64,000 nucleotides of DNA from Flavobacteriales bacterium (GCA_019638115.1 JAHBUK010000001.1:186001-250000), one strand, 5' to 3'. Positions 15,991 through 28,553 are shown, counted from the stretch's first letter. The notes: generated from the sequence alone by a model not told the origin. Numbers and translations: made by a program.

Positions 15991-17216
15991 GACAGGCGGT
16001 GATCATCGGTGCGTTGATCGCCGCGTGCGGCGCAACGGCCCAGGTGGACAGCACGCTCCTGCTCCTTCCTGCCACGGAGGACACCATGGCCCACCGCAGG
16101 ATGAACATGGACGCCGTGTACAACAGGCCCTTCCTCACCTTCGACAAGATGCCGGTGAGCGTGGGCGGCTATGTGGAGGCGAAGGTGGAACACCTCGGCA
16201 CCGATGGCGTGAGCGACGGTTTCTCGTTCGCATTGCAGCGCATGACGCTCTTCGTGGCCTCATCGATCCACCAGCGCATCAAGTTCCTCAGTGAACTCGA
16301 ACTGGAGGAGGGCGGCCGCGAACTGTCCATCGAGTTCGCCGCGCTGGACATGCAGTTCGATCCGCTGCTCAACCTGCGGGGCGGGATCGTGATGAACCCC
16401 ATCGGCGCCTTCAACCAGAACCACGATGGGCCGAACTGGGAGTTCAACGACCGGCCGCTGGAGGCCGTGCGGTTGCTGCCCGCCACATGGAGCAACGTGG
16501 GCTTCGGCCTGTACGGCAAACGCTCCACCGCGCAATGGACCTTCGCCTACGAGGCCTACCTCACCAACGGGTTCGATGCGTCCATCATCAGCAACAGCGA
16601 GGACCGCACCTTCCTGCCCGCCACGAAGGCGAACCCGGACCGTTTCACCGAGAGCTTCAACGGCGTGCCCCTGCTCACGGCGAAAGTGGCCGTGCGGCAT
16701 CAGGCCATCGGCGAGATCGGCCTCAGCACCATGGGCGGCGTGTACAACAGGTTCCAGCAGGATGGCCTGGTGCTGGACAAGCGGCGGCGCGTGGACGTGG
16801 TCGCGATCGACATGAACAGCCGGGTGCGGTCATGGGGCACGGCCTTCGTGGGCGAGTGGGCCTGGGTGCTGGTGGATGTGCCTGATACCTACACCCAGCA
16901 ATATGGTTCGCGCCAGCACGGCGGTTTCCTGGACATCGTGCAACCGCTGAGGCAGGCCCGCATGCTCGGTTTCGAGAACGTCGTGGTGAACGTGGCCGTG
17001 CGCCTGGAGTACGTGGACCATAACGTGGGCCGGTTCCGCGAGACGGGTGGCGACATCGGCGATGAGGTGTTCGCGATCGTTCCCGCGATCAGCTTCCGGC
17101 CCGCCAGCGGCACCGTGTTCCGCCTGAACTACCGGCACATGCGCGAGCGGGACCTCCTGGGCAACCCGCCATCGCTCACCGGCGGATTCCAGTTCGGGTT
17201 CGCGAGCTACTTCTGA
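15987..17216 (+). CDS. Outer-membrane beta-barrel protein (porin-like)
   Basis: 409 residues from ATG 15987, overlapping the Rieske stop by four bases. Signal peptide MRQAVIIGALIAACGATAQ. The body has alternating beta-strand pattern, with SVGGYVEAKVEHLG, FSFALQRMTLFVASSIHQRI, FLSELELEEGGRELSIEFA and INPIGAFNQNHD-like segments, and ends in an aromatic residue after FQFGFASYF, as expected for an assembled outer-membrane barrel. It resembles Bacteroidota porins of the phosphate-selective or OprP-like type. It presumably provides passage or anchoring for the substrate of the di-heme/Rieske pair. Convergent with the P-type ATPase, 11 bp apart. Confidence 0.75.
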   Translation: MRQAVIIGALIAACGATAQVDSTLLLLPATEDTMAHRRMNMDAVYNRPFLTFDKMPVSVGGYVEAKVEHLGTDGVSDGFSFALQRMTLFVASSIHQRIKFLSELELEEGGRELSIEFAALDMQFDPLLNLRGGIVMNPIGAFNQNHDGPNWEFNDRPLEAVRLLPATWSNVGFGLYGKRSTAQWTFAYEAYLTNGFDASIISNSEDRTFLPATKANPDRFTESFNGVPLLTAKVAVRHQAIGEIGLSTMGGVYNRFQQDGLVLDKRRRVDVVAIDMNSRVRSWGTAFVGEWAWVLVDVPDTYTQQYGSRQHGGFLDIVQPLRQARMLGFENVVVNVAVRLEYVDHNVGRFRETGGDIGDEVFAIVPAISFRPASGTVFRLNYRHMRERDLLGNPPSLTGGFQFGFASYF

Positions 17217-17227
17217 TGCCGTTGTCC

Positions 17228-19108
17228 TCACCGCATCCTGGCCGCGTTCAATATCGCCAGCAGCGCCACGCCCACGTCGGCAAACACCGCTTCCCACAAG
17301 GTGGCCAGGCCGCCCGCGCCGAGGATCAGCACGACCGCCTTCACGCTAAAGGCCAGCACGACGTTCTGCAACACCACACGCCTGGTGGCCTTGCCGTTGC
17401 GGATAGCCTCGGCGATGCTGCCTGGACTGTCGTTCTGCAACACCACGTCGGCCGTTTCGATGGCCGCATCGCTGCCCATGCCGCCCATGGCGATGCCTAC
17501 GTCGCTAAGGGCGAGTACCGGCGCATCGTTGATGCCATCGCCCACGAAGGCCACCACTGCGGTGGGATCCTTCTTCACCTCCTGCATGTGCGTCACCTTG
17601 TCCTGGGGCAGCAGGTCGCCGAAGGCCTTGGTGATGCCGAGCGTTGCCGCCACCCGCTGCGTGATGGAGGTCTTGTCGCCGCTGAGCATCATGATGCGGC
17701 GGATGCCCAGTGCGTGCAGGGCCCCGATCGCGCCTTCCGCGTCGCTCTTGATCCGGTCCGCCACGGTGAGGTGGCCCGCGTACGCGCCGTCGATGGCCGC
17801 CACCACGATGGTGTCCTCCACCGCATCCACCTGTGACGGATAGCTCACGTTGAACTTGCGCAGCAGCTTGGCGTTGCCCACGAGCACCTCCTTTCCCTGC
17901 ACGGTGCCGCGCATGCCATGCCCGCTGATCTCCTCCACGTTCATGGCCTCCCCTGCCGCCACATCGGGCTCGTGGCGCAGTACGGCCTGGGCGATCGGGT
18001 GCGTACTGTGCAGTTCCATCGCCTTGATCGCACCGAGCAGCTGTTCCGCGTCCATGCCCGGTGCGGGTTCCACGGCCTGCACGGCGAAGACGCCTTCGGT
18101 GAGCGTGCCGGTCTTGTCCATCACCACGGTGTTCACCTTGGTGAGCACGTCGAGGTAGTTGCCGCCCTTGAGCAGGATGCCCTTGCGGCTGGCCGCACCG
18201 ATGCCGCCGAAGTAACCGAGCGGAATGCTGATGACCAGCGCACAGGGGCACGAGATCACCAGGAAGATGAGCGCGCGATAAAGCCATGTATTGAAAACGT
18301 AAGGTTCCACGATGAGCATGGGCACCAGCACGATGCCCACGGCCAGCGCCACCACGATGGGCGTGTAGATGCGCGCGAAGCGGCGGATGAAGAGCTCCGT
18401 AGGCGACTTGCTTTTCGCCGCGTTCTGCACAAGGTCGAGGATGCGTGCGAGGCTGCTTTCGCCGAAGGGCTTGGTCACTTCCATATCCACCACCTTGTCC
18501 GTGGCGATCATGCCCGCGAGCACCGGTGCTTCCTTCACGATGGTACGCGGCACGCTTTCACCGGTAAGGGCCGCAGTATCGAAGGAGGCCTGGTCGCTGA
18601 GGAGCTTACCGTCCAACGGCACGCGATCGCCCACGCGGATGCGGAGGATGTCACCGACCTTCACCTCAGCAGCGGGCGTTTCCACCGGGATGCCGTCGCG
18701 CAGCACGTTCGCGGTATCCGGACGTACATCCAGCAAGGCCTGGATATTGCGCTTGGCCCGATCAACGGCGGCGTTCTGGAACAGTTCACCCACGGCATAG
18801 AACAGCATCACCGCCACGCCCTCGGGGTACTCGCCGATGTAGAACGCGCCGATGGTGGCCAAACTCATCAGGAAGAACTCGCTGAAGACCGCGCCCTTCG
18901 CGATGGTACGTACCGCATTCACCAGCACCGGCCAGCCTACCGGCAGGTACGCGGCCAAGTACCAGGCGAAACGCCACCATGCCTGTTGCCAGAGCTGCGG
19001 TGCCAGCTGGTCGATGGCGATGCCGCTGAGGAGCAGGATGAACGAAACAATAGCAGGCAGGTAGGTCCGCCAGGTGGAACGAGCAGCGAGGGAATGATGG
19101 GTGCTCAT
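17228..19108 (-). CDS. Heavy-metal P1B-type ATPase (Zn/Cd/Co export)
   Basis: 626 residues from ATG 19108, four bases after the adaptor stop; an in-frame GTG at 19132 would overlap the adaptor gene. It exports divalent metal from the cytoplasm at the expense of ATP. Motifs: TGES actuator loop, membrane CPC in SCPCALVISIPLGYFGGIG (typical of the Zn/Cd/Pb group), phosphorylation site DKTGTLTEG, HP-type region HSTHPIAQAVL, and GDGINDAP hinge. There is no N-terminal heavy-metal-associated domain, which shortens it compared with ZntA. Last gene of a four-gene efflux operon whose other members move metal from the periplasm out of the cell. Confidence 0.93.
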   Translation of the reverse strand: MSTHHSLAARSTWRTYLPAIVSFILLLSGIAIDQLAPQLWQQAWWRFAWYLAAYLPVGWPVLVNAVRTIAKGAVFSEFFLMSLATIGAFYIGEYPEGVAVMLFYAVGELFQNAAVDRAKRNIQALLDVRPDTANVLRDGIPVETPAAEVKVGDILRIRVGDRVPLDGKLLSDQASFDTAALTGESVPRTIVKEAPVLAGMIATDKVVDMEVTKPFGESSLARILDLVQNAAKSKSPTELFIRRFARIYTPIVVALAVGIVLVPMLIVEPYVFNTWLYRALIFLVISCPCALVISIPLGYFGGIGAASRKGILLKGGNYLDVLTKVNTVVMDKTGTLTEGVFAVQAVEPAPGMDAEQLLGAIKAMELHSTHPIAQAVLRHEPDVAAGEAMNVEEISGHGMRGTVQGKEVLVGNAKLLRKFNVSYPSQVDAVEDTIVVAAIDGAYAGHLTVADRIKSDAEGAIGALHALGIRRIMMLSGDKTSITQRVAATLGITKAFGDLLPQDKVTHMQEVKKDPTAVVAFVGDGINDAPVLALSDVGIAMGGMGSDAAIETADVVLQNDSPGSIAEAIRNGKATRRVVLQNVVLAFSVKAVVLILGAGGLATLWEAVFADVGVALLAILNAARMR

Positions 19109-19112
19109 GATC

Positions 19113-20492
19113 TTAATGCTCGTGTCCTTCACTCGTGTTCATCATCGCGATCAGGTAGTAGGCGCCACCGGTCACCACTTCGGCGTCCGGGTCCACCGGT
19201 TGCAGGAAGGTTACTGCTGTGTACGCGCCATCGGTCGTTCCACGCTTCACTTCGATGCGTTGGAAGCTCATGCTGCCGGTTGCGGCCTCGTGCGCATGTT
19301 CATCGCTATGGTCATGTTCGTGCACCTCACCTTGTGCATGGGTTGCCTTGTTCTCCTTCGCGTGATCGTGTGCTTCCCCTTCGGTGTGTTTGTGCGCCGG
19401 TTCCTCCTTGTGCGCGGGCTCTTCATCATGCCCGTGCCCATGCTCCTCTTCACCTTCGGTCCTGATGAACACGTAGTCCTTGCCTTCCATGTTCACGATG
19501 GCCTCGGTGAGCACGGCGGTGGTGGTGGCGTTGCCTACGCTGATGCGCCCGGTAACGCCCATGCCGTCGATCAGGCCCACTTTGTCGCCGGTGATCTCCG
19601 CGTGCACCGGGATCGTCTTCGTCTCGCGTTCGAAGGCACTGCCGATGGCGAAGACCACGGCCGTGTAGTTCTTGCCCGGCAGGTTGGTGAGGCTGAGGTC
19701 GATGGTCTGGCCCACCTTCACGGAGGCGATGTCCTGTTCGTAGAGGAAGAGGTCCACGTGGAGCTTGCTGTTGTTCACCACGCGGAACATTGTGGCATCG
19801 TTGCTCACCTTGCTTCCCACGTTCACCGCGATGTGCGCCACGGTGCCATCGATGGGGCTTACGATGCCCGCGGCTGAGCGCAGTGCATTGGCAGTGAGCT
19901 TCTCGGGGTCGATGTTGATCAGGCGCAACTGCTCGGCATGGGCGTTCACGCTGGCCCGCAAGGAGGCGTGTTCCGCCGTGACCTGTTGCAGGGTCTTCTG
20001 CGCGCTCACGTTGGCGCGGGCCAGTTCGGTCTGGCGTTCCAATTCCGTTTCGGCGTACACCAGTCGTGCTTTCGCATCGAGGTAGTCGCGTTGCAGTTGG
20101 ATGATCGAAGGGTCGGTGACCGTAGCGAGCACCTGCCCCTTGTTCACATGGTCGCCTTCCTGCACCAGCACTTCGCGCACGGTGCCTCCCATGGCCACGG
20201 TGATGTCGGCGACGTTCTGCGGCGGCACTTTCAAAAAGCCGACGGCCTTGAGGGCGGTGGTGAGGTCCTTCATCTCCACCTTGCCAAGCTTGCCCTCGAT
20301 GGCGGCGAATTGTTGCGGCGAAACGGTGACGGTGCTCCCACCGCCGTGGCCCTCCTCTTCGCCGTGGCCATGGCCTTCTTCTTCGCCGGAGGCCGCGCCA
20401 CCGCCACAGGCGGCCAGTGCGATGGTGAGCAGGAGCAGAAAGAGCGTATTCGGCATGCGCTGAAGAGCGCTGTTGATCGGTTGCGTTTTCAT
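19113..20492 (-). CDS. RND efflux periplasmic adaptor (CusB/CzcB family)
   Basis: 459 residues. Lipoprotein signal (LTIALAACGGG) followed by a His/Glu-rich metal-binding stretch (EEEGHGHGEEEGHGGG). Then the membrane-fusion-protein core: beta-barrel and lipoyl half motifs (VREVLVQEGDHVNKGQVLA), a helical hairpin (LQRDYLDAKARLVYAETELE), the second lipoyl half (GIVSPIDGTVAHIAVNVGS), and a C-terminal membrane-proximal domain interrupted by a very His-rich loop (about 350-400, with EEEHGHGHDEEPAHKEEPAH). The His loops fit periplasmic capture of divalent metal. It starts 12 bp after the CusA-like gene. Confidence 0.93.
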   Translation of the reverse strand: MKTQPINSALQRMPNTLFLLLLTIALAACGGGAASGEEEGHGHGEEEGHGGGSTVTVSPQQFAAIEGKLGKVEMKDLTTALKAVGFLKVPPQNVADITVAMGGTVREVLVQEGDHVNKGQVLATVTDPSIIQLQRDYLDAKARLVYAETELERQTELARANVSAQKTLQQVTAEHASLRASVNAHAEQLRLINIDPEKLTANALRSAAGIVSPIDGTVAHIAVNVGSKVSNDATMFRVVNNSKLHVDLFLYEQDIASVKVGQTIDLSLTNLPGKNYTAVVFAIGSAFERETKTIPVHAEITGDKVGLIDGMGVTGRISVGNATTTAVLTEAIVNMEGKDYVFIRTEGEEEHGHGHDEEPAHKEEPAHKHTEGEAHDHAKENKATHAQGEVHEHDHSDEHAHEAATGSMSFQRIEVKRGTTDGAYTAVTFLQPVDPDAEVVTGGAYYLIAMMNTSEGHEH

Positions 20493-20504
20493 GTCTATGC
20501 GGTC

Positions 20505-23500
20505 TTAGAGCCCATTGAGGGCACGGAGGTGGAGGACGGTAAGTGCGAGCTCGTAACGCACGCGCAAGTGCTCGGCGTTGAGTTGAAAGGCCTGCTCGAT
20601 GCCTTGAGTGAATTGGAAGTAGTCGGCTTCGCCCGCGCGATAGGCACGCAGGGCATCGTCGCGCAGGGTAGCACCCAGCGCGGCACCGGTGCTTTCATAG
20701 AAGGCGAGGCTCTCGCGCAATTGAGTGAGCTGCGCCTGCGTGGTGGCGCGCTCGCTGCTGCGCTGTCGGCGTGCGGCTTCCAGTTCCTGCGCGGCGATCT
20801 CGCTGCGCAAACGTGCCGCCGAGGTGCGACCGCCCTGGCCGCTGCCGGGCAGGGGGATCGAAGCACCGATGAGGAAGCCCGAAAAGGGCGACGTGCCATC
20901 GAAGGTCTGGTAGAAGCCGCCGCCCTGCAGGCTGGGTGCCCATTGGCTGCGTTGCAGTTTCCATTCGGCCTCGGCCACCTGCGTGCGCTGCTGCAAGGAG
21001 AGCAGGAGCGGGTCGTTGCCGCCGCCGGGATCCGGCGCTCGTGCGGTGTTGAGCAATTCCTCGGGCACCGGCACGGCACCACTGAGCGGGCCCGTCCAGC
21101 GTTCTACTTCCACCTGGTAGGCCACCAGATCAGCCTGTGCCTGGCGCAAGCGCACCTTCACCTGCTCGGCGCGGCTTTGCGCACTGGTGCTTTCCAAGCG
21201 GCCGGTCTCACCGAGCTCGAAGCGCTGCAGCGCGAAGGCCGCCATGGATGCGTACGCGCTGTCCAGCTGTTGCAGGATACGCACCTGTTCAAGGCCCATG
21301 GCCCATTGCAGGTAGGCCCCTCCCGCGCTCTCCTTCACGTAGGCCGCCGTGTTCAGCTTTTCGTTCTCCGCAAGGTGCAGGCTTTCCTTCAGGTAGGCCG
21401 CGCGTCGGGCAATGGTGGTGGGAAATGCGAACCCGGTATTGGCTTCCAGGATAATGTCCTTGGGATACGGCCCCTGGGTCTGGCCATGGGAGAATTGCGC
21501 GTTGAGCGGCTGCAGCCCGAAGGCCGTGCCACGCAGGGCATCCTGTTCCTGCACACGCAGTTCCGCAGCGGTCATGCTCGGATGGGTGCGCAAGGCGCGT
21601 GCGATCGCCGTGTCCATCGGCATCGGTTCCTGTGCGCTGCTGGTGCCGCCGATCATGATCAACAGCACGGTCGCGACGATCAGCGGTGCGTTCGCCTTGC
21701 CGCCATTGGCATCGTTGCGCCTCCTGCCTCCGCCCATGAAGAGCAGATAGAGCACCGGCAGCACCATGAGGGTGAGGGCCGTGGCGGTGATGAGGCCACC
21801 GATCACCACCGTGGCCAGGGGGCGTTGCACTTCCGCGCCCGCGTTGCCGCTCAAGGCCATGGGCAGGAAACCGAGCGAGGCCACCGCCGCCGTCATCAGC
21901 ACGGGACGCAGCCGTGTGCGGGTACCTTTCAACACGCGCTCCTTCAGGTCGCTGATGCCTTCCTTTTCCAGTTGGTCGAAGGTGGCGATGAGGACGATGC
22001 CGTTGAGCACCGCCACGCCGAAGAGCGCGATGAAGCCCACGCCCGCGCTGATGCTGAAGGGCATGCCGCGCGCCATGAGCGCAAGCACACCGCCGATGGC
22101 GCTCATGGGGATGGCGGTGTAGATCAGCAGGGCGCGCTTCACGCTGTTGAAGGTGAAGAAGAGCAGCAGGAAGATGAGGGCCAGCGCGATGGGCACCGCC
22201 AGCATCAGGCGTTTGCTAGCTGCCTGCAGGTTCTCGAAGGTGCCGCCGAAGGTGTAGTAGTAGGCCGCGGGCATTGGCACTTCGGCATCGATGCGGCCTT
22301 GGAGCTCTTCCACGAAGCTTTCCACGTCACGGCCACGGATGTTCACGCCCACGGCGATGCGGCGCTTGGCATCCTCCCGGCTGATCTGGGCCGGGCCGGG
22401 TGTCAAGGACACATCGGCCACCTGCTGCAACTGGATCTGTCCGCCACCGGGCAGCGCCACGAAGAGGGTGCGCACATCGTCGATGCTCTGCCGCTGTTGG
22501 TCACCGAGGCGCACCACCAGATCGAAGCGGCGCTCGTTCTCGTAGATGACGCCGGTGGCCTCGCCCGCGAAGGCCGTGCGCACGGTGCGGTTCAGTTCGC
22601 GGATGTTGAGGCCGTACTGCGCTACCCGTGCACGATCATAGGTGATGGTGATCTGTGGCAGGCCCACCACCTTTTCCACCTGCGGTTCACCCGCACCTTG
22701 CACTTCGCCGATGATCGCCGCCACCTTGTTCGCGATCACCGCGAGGGTGTCCATGTTCTCACCGTAGATCTTCACGGCCACGTCCTGCCGTATGCCGGTC
22801 ATCAATTCGTTGAAGCGCATCTGGATGGGTTGGGTGGCTTCGTAGAACACGCCGGGTACCTGCCTCAAGGCTTGCAGCATGGTGTCCTGCAAAGCCTCGC
22901 GGTCGTGCGCGGTGGTCCATTCGTCCTTGTCCTTCAAGATGATCATGAGGTCCGTGGCTTCGGGGGGCATGGGGTCCGTGGGGATCTCGGCGCTGCCGGT
23001 GCGTCCCACCACCTGCTTCACCTCCGGGAATTGCAGCAGGATCTTCTCCACCTTGGCGTTGTTGGCGATGCTCTGGCTGAGCGATGCGCCCTGCGGCAGG
23101 ATGCTGTGGAAGGCGAAGTCGCCCTCTTCCAAGGTGGGAATGAACTCGCCGCCCATGCGTGCGAACAGGAAGACCGAGCTGATGAAGAGCGCCACGGCCA
23201 CACCCACGGTCTTGATCCGGTTGCGCAAGGCGAAGCCGATGATGGGATCGTACCACTTCTGGAAACGGTCCATCATGCGGTCGCTGAAGTTGGGTTTGTG
23301 CGCCGTGTTGCGCGGCAGCACCAGCGCGCTCATCATGGGCACATAGGTGAGCGAGAGCAACAGGGCACCCAGGATGGCGAAGCTGACGGTGATGGCCATG
23401 GGGCGGAACATCTTGCCCTCGATGCCCACCAGTGTGAGGATGGGGATGTACACGATCAGGATGATGATCTCGCCGAAGGCCGCGCTCGTCCGGATCTTGC

Positions 23501-24827
23501 TGGCGCTCACGAAAACCTCGCGGTCCATCTCCTCGCGGGTAAGGATCCTTCCCTTGAAGCGCGCATGCAGGTGGTGCAGGGTGGCCTCCACGATGATCAC
23601 GGCGCCGTCCACGATCAATCCGAAATCGATGGCACCAAGCGACATCAAATTGCCGCTGACGCCGAAGGCGTTCATGAGGATGATGGCGAAGAGCATGCAC
23701 AGTGGGATCACCGAGGCCACGATGAGGCCCGCGCGCCAATTTCCTAGAAAGAGCACCAGCACGAAGATCACGATCAACGCGCCCTCGATCAGGTTCGTCT
23801 TCACCGTGCCGATGGCCCGCCCCACCAGTTCGCTGCGCACCAGATAGGGTTCGATCATCAGCCCTTCCGGCAGGGCCTTCTGCACGTTCGGTATGCGCGC
23901 TTCAATAGCCTTCACCACTTCGGCGCTGTTGCCACCCTTCAGCATCATCACCGTGCCGCCCACCGCTTCGCCTTCGCCATTGCGGGTGAGCGCACCGTAG
24001 CGCGGGGCCGCACCGAAGCCCACCTCGGCCACATCGCCCACCAGGAGCGGCACACCGCCGGGCGGGATCTTCACCACCACCTTGCGGATGTCGTCCAGCG
24101 TGCGCAGCAGTCCTTCGCCCCGGATGCTGTAGCTGTTGGGCCGTTTCTCGATGTAGGCGCCGCCGGTGTTCTCGTTGTTGCTCTCCAACGCGAGCAGTAG
24201 CTCACCGATGGTGACGCCCATGCTTTGCAAGCGCTTGGGGTCCACGCTCACCTCGTACTGCTTCACCTCGCCGCCGTAGCTGTTCACCTCGGCCACACCG
24301 GGTGTGCCCAACAGCTGCCGCACTACGATCCATTCCTGGATGGTGCGCAGCTCGCTGGGGCTGAAGGTGCCCTCGTACCCTTCCTTGGGGTGCAGCACGT
24401 ATTGGTACACCTCGCCCAACCCGGTGCTTACCGGGGCCATGGTCGGTGTGCCCACCCCGGGCGGTATCAGTGCGGCGGCCTCGCCCAGGCGCTGGTCCAC
24501 CAAGGTGCGGGCGAAGTACACGTCCACGTCCTCATCGAATACGATGGTCACAAGACTTAGCCCGAAGCGGCTGATGGAGCGGATCTCCACCAGATCGGGC
24601 AGGCTGGCCATGGCCCGCTCGATGGGCGCGGTAACGAACTGTTCCACCTCCTGCGCGGCCAGCGTAGGCGTGGTGGTGATCACCTGCACCTGGTTGTTGG
24701 TGATGTCGGGTACCGCATCGATCGGCAATTGCGTGAGCGAGTACGCCCCGTAAAGCACCAGCACGAGCGTGAAGAGCCCGATGATGGCCTTGTTGTGTAT
24801 GGAGAACCGGATGATCCTGTCGATCAT
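20505..24827 (-). CDS. CusA/CzcA-type RND metal pump fused to a TolC-like outer-membrane domain
   Basis: 1440 residues. Residues 1 to about 1035 form a heavy-metal RND transporter: 12 membrane helices, proton-relay helix LGAIDFGLIVDGAVIIVE with its two Asp and a Glu, and family blocks such as LPDLVEIRSISRFGLSLVTI and GGEFIPTLEEGDFA. A linker follows, then a hydrophobic segment (about 1047-1066, ending GGTSSAQ) that looks like an internal signal peptide, then about 374 residues of TolC/CusC-type helices (DTAIARALRTHPSMTAAELR, ETGRLESTSAQSRAEQVKVR). Such RND-OMF fusions are known in Bacteroidota. The pump moves metal from periplasm or cytoplasm to the outside with the adaptor encoded next. A non-fused pump would be about 1030-1050 residues. 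Confidence 0.92.
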   Translation of the reverse strand: MIDRIIRFSIHNKAIIGLFTLVLVLYGAYSLTQLPIDAVPDITNNQVQVITTTPTLAAQEVEQFVTAPIERAMASLPDLVEIRSISRFGLSLVTIVFDEDVDVYFARTLVDQRLGEAAALIPPGVGTPTMAPVSTGLGEVYQYVLHPKEGYEGTFSPSELRTIQEWIVVRQLLGTPGVAEVNSYGGEVKQYEVSVDPKRLQSMGVTIGELLLALESNNENTGGAYIEKRPNSYSIRGEGLLRTLDDIRKVVVKIPPGGVPLLVGDVAEVGFGAAPRYGALTRNGEGEAVGGTVMMLKGGNSAEVVKAIEARIPNVQKALPEGLMIEPYLVRSELVGRAIGTVKTNLIEGALIVIFVLVLFLGNWRAGLIVASVIPLCMLFAIILMNAFGVSGNLMSLGAIDFGLIVDGAVIIVEATLHHLHARFKGRILTREEMDREVFVSASKIRTSAAFGEIIILIVYIPILTLVGIEGKMFRPMAITVSFAILGALLLSLTYVPMMSALVLPRNTAHKPNFSDRMMDRFQKWYDPIIGFALRNRIKTVGVAVALFISSVFLFARMGGEFIPTLEEGDFAFHSILPQGASLSQSIANNAKVEKILLQFPEVKQVVGRTGSAEIPTDPMPPEATDLMIILKDKDEWTTAHDREALQDTMLQALRQVPGVFYEATQPIQMRFNELMTGIRQDVAVKIYGENMDTLAVIANKVAAIIGEVQGAGEPQVEKVVGLPQITITYDRARVAQYGLNIRELNRTVRTAFAGEATGVIYENERRFDLVVRLGDQQRQSIDDVRTLFVALPGGGQIQLQQVADVSLTPGPAQISREDAKRRIAVGVNIRGRDVESFVEELQGRIDAEVPMPAAYYYTFGGTFENLQAASKRLMLAVPIALALIFLLLFFTFNSVKRALLIYTAIPMSAIGGVLALMARGMPFSISAGVGFIALFGVAVLNGIVLIATFDQLEKEGISDLKERVLKGTRTRLRPVLMTAAVASLGFLPMALSGNAGAEVQRPLATVVIGGLITATALTLMVLPVLYLLFMGGGRRRNDANGGKANAPLIVATVLLIMIGGTSSAQEPMPMDTAIARALRTHPSMTAAELRVQEQDALRGTAFGLQPLNAQFSHGQTQGPYPKDIILEANTGFAFPTTIARRAAYLKESLHLAENEKLNTAAYVKESAGGAYLQWAMGLEQVRILQQLDSAYASMAAFALQRFELGETGRLESTSAQSRAEQVKVRLRQAQADLVAYQVEVERWTGPLSGAVPVPEELLNTARAPDPGGGNDPLLLSLQQRTQVAEAEWKLQRSQWAPSLQGGGFYQTFDGTSPFSGFLIGASIPLPGSGQGGRTSAARLRSEIAAQELEAARRQRSSERATTQAQLTQLRESLAFYESTGAALGATLRDDALRAYRAGEADYFQFTQGIEQAFQLNAEHLRVRYELALTVLHLRALNGL

Positions 24828-24940
24828 GGATGGAAAAACTTGGGAATGGAAGGAAGGACGAATGCGGAACGCGGGTACACAATGGCCCCGGACCGTGCCG
24901 AAGCACGGTGCGTTCCCGTTCCGCCGAAGGGCGGATCAAC

Positions 24941-25306
24941 TCAAGCCTTGGGAGGGATCCACACGTTGCCCGTGAAACCACTGGGCGCAACGTTGAGGAA
25001 TTGCGCACCCACCTTGGTGGTGAGCGGCTGTAGGGAGATCAGGAGAGACCTGTTCACCGGTGAAAGCGCGACCAGGCCACTGCACGCGCAGAACTCGCCG
25101 TGGCAATCCTCGCTGAACGGATCGTGGTCGTGCTCATCGTGTTGCTGATCGTCGGTGTGCTCGTTGTGGAAGAGGTCGTGGAAGTCCTCACTGGTATGCT
25201 GCTCCAGAAAGTGCATCACCACTTGCGGCACATGCAGCCACTCGTGCAGTTCCAGGGCACTGAAGCCATAGACCGTAAGGGTGAGCAGGAAAAGGAGGCG
25301 ACGCAT
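24941..25306 (-). CDS. Small His/Asp-rich exported protein of the efflux operon
   Basis: 121 residues. N-terminal hydrophobic helix (LLFLLTLTVYGFSALELHEW), then a His/Asp/Glu-rich middle (about 40-72: HEHxD-type runs such as DDQQHDEHDHDPFSEDCHGE) and two Cys (CHGEFCAC). I know no named family, although short His-rich proteins at the head of metal-efflux operons are common in Bacteroidota. It may bind periplasmic metal and pass it to the pump. First gene of the operon, 113 bp before the CusA-like start and just after a good promoter. Confidence 0.65.
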   Translation of the reverse strand: MRRLLFLLTLTVYGFSALELHEWLHVPQVVMHFLEQHTSEDFHDLFHNEHTDDQQHDEHDHDPFSEDCHGEFCACSGLVALSPVNRSLLISLQPLTTKVGAQFLNVAPSGFTGNVWIPPKA

Positions 25307-25315
25307 TTTCCGGGA

Positions 25316-25346
25316 CGAATGTAGGCTTCAACGGTTGAGATCGCAA
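25316..25346 (-). promoter_or_regulatory. Promoter of the metal-efflux operon
   Basis: On the minus strand, TTG (25346-25344), 20 bp spacer, then TACATTCG (25323-25316), close to the TTG-N19/20-TAnnTTTG consensus. It ends 9 bp before the ATG at 25306. Confidence 0.5.
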
Positions 25347-25588
25347 GCGTGTTCTCCGCGTGAGCGGGCGAAGCGGCAGCCCGGCGCAGGAAGGGCATTG
25401 CGGATGCGAGCAACGAGGCGGCACGACGCAGGCGTGACCCCGCAGTGCCGCAGCCGCTGGCCCTGACAAGACCGGCTAAAGCGCAGCACGCGACCCGGCT
25501 GCATTTGAGCCGGGGCACGCCCTCACTTCGCTACTCGGTCGCTTTGCGCCCTGCGTACCGCCGCTTCGCTTATGCTCGGAGTGACCGT
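25347..25588. repeat. Non-coding GC-rich repeat region between efflux operon and carB
   Basis: No gene is visible. GGGGCACGCCCTCACTTCGC (25512-25531) followed by CGGTCGCTTTGCG resembles the elements at 10933-11005 and 13963-14075. The position just downstream of the carB stop is typical of intergenic repeats in this genome. Confidence 0.45.
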
Positions 25589-28399
<2,811 letters not shown>

Positions 28400-28553
28400 G
28401 TCCGGTGGATAACCGGAGCGCGAAGGTACCGACGGAGCAGGTGCGGGCGGGCGGGCTGTGGAAAAGGTGGGGGGATCGTGGAGAAGAAGTGTACTTTCGA
28501 GCACGTGCCCATGTGGTTCTCCCGCTGCCTGGGAGCCCCGGCCAAGGCTTGGC

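Noticed and set aside
19938-23747. A 1269-codon open frame on the plus strand
   Set aside because: It is the antisense of the adaptor and CusA genes in a GC-rich region, with His/Glu/Arg-heavy composition typical of a mirrored frame and no domain.
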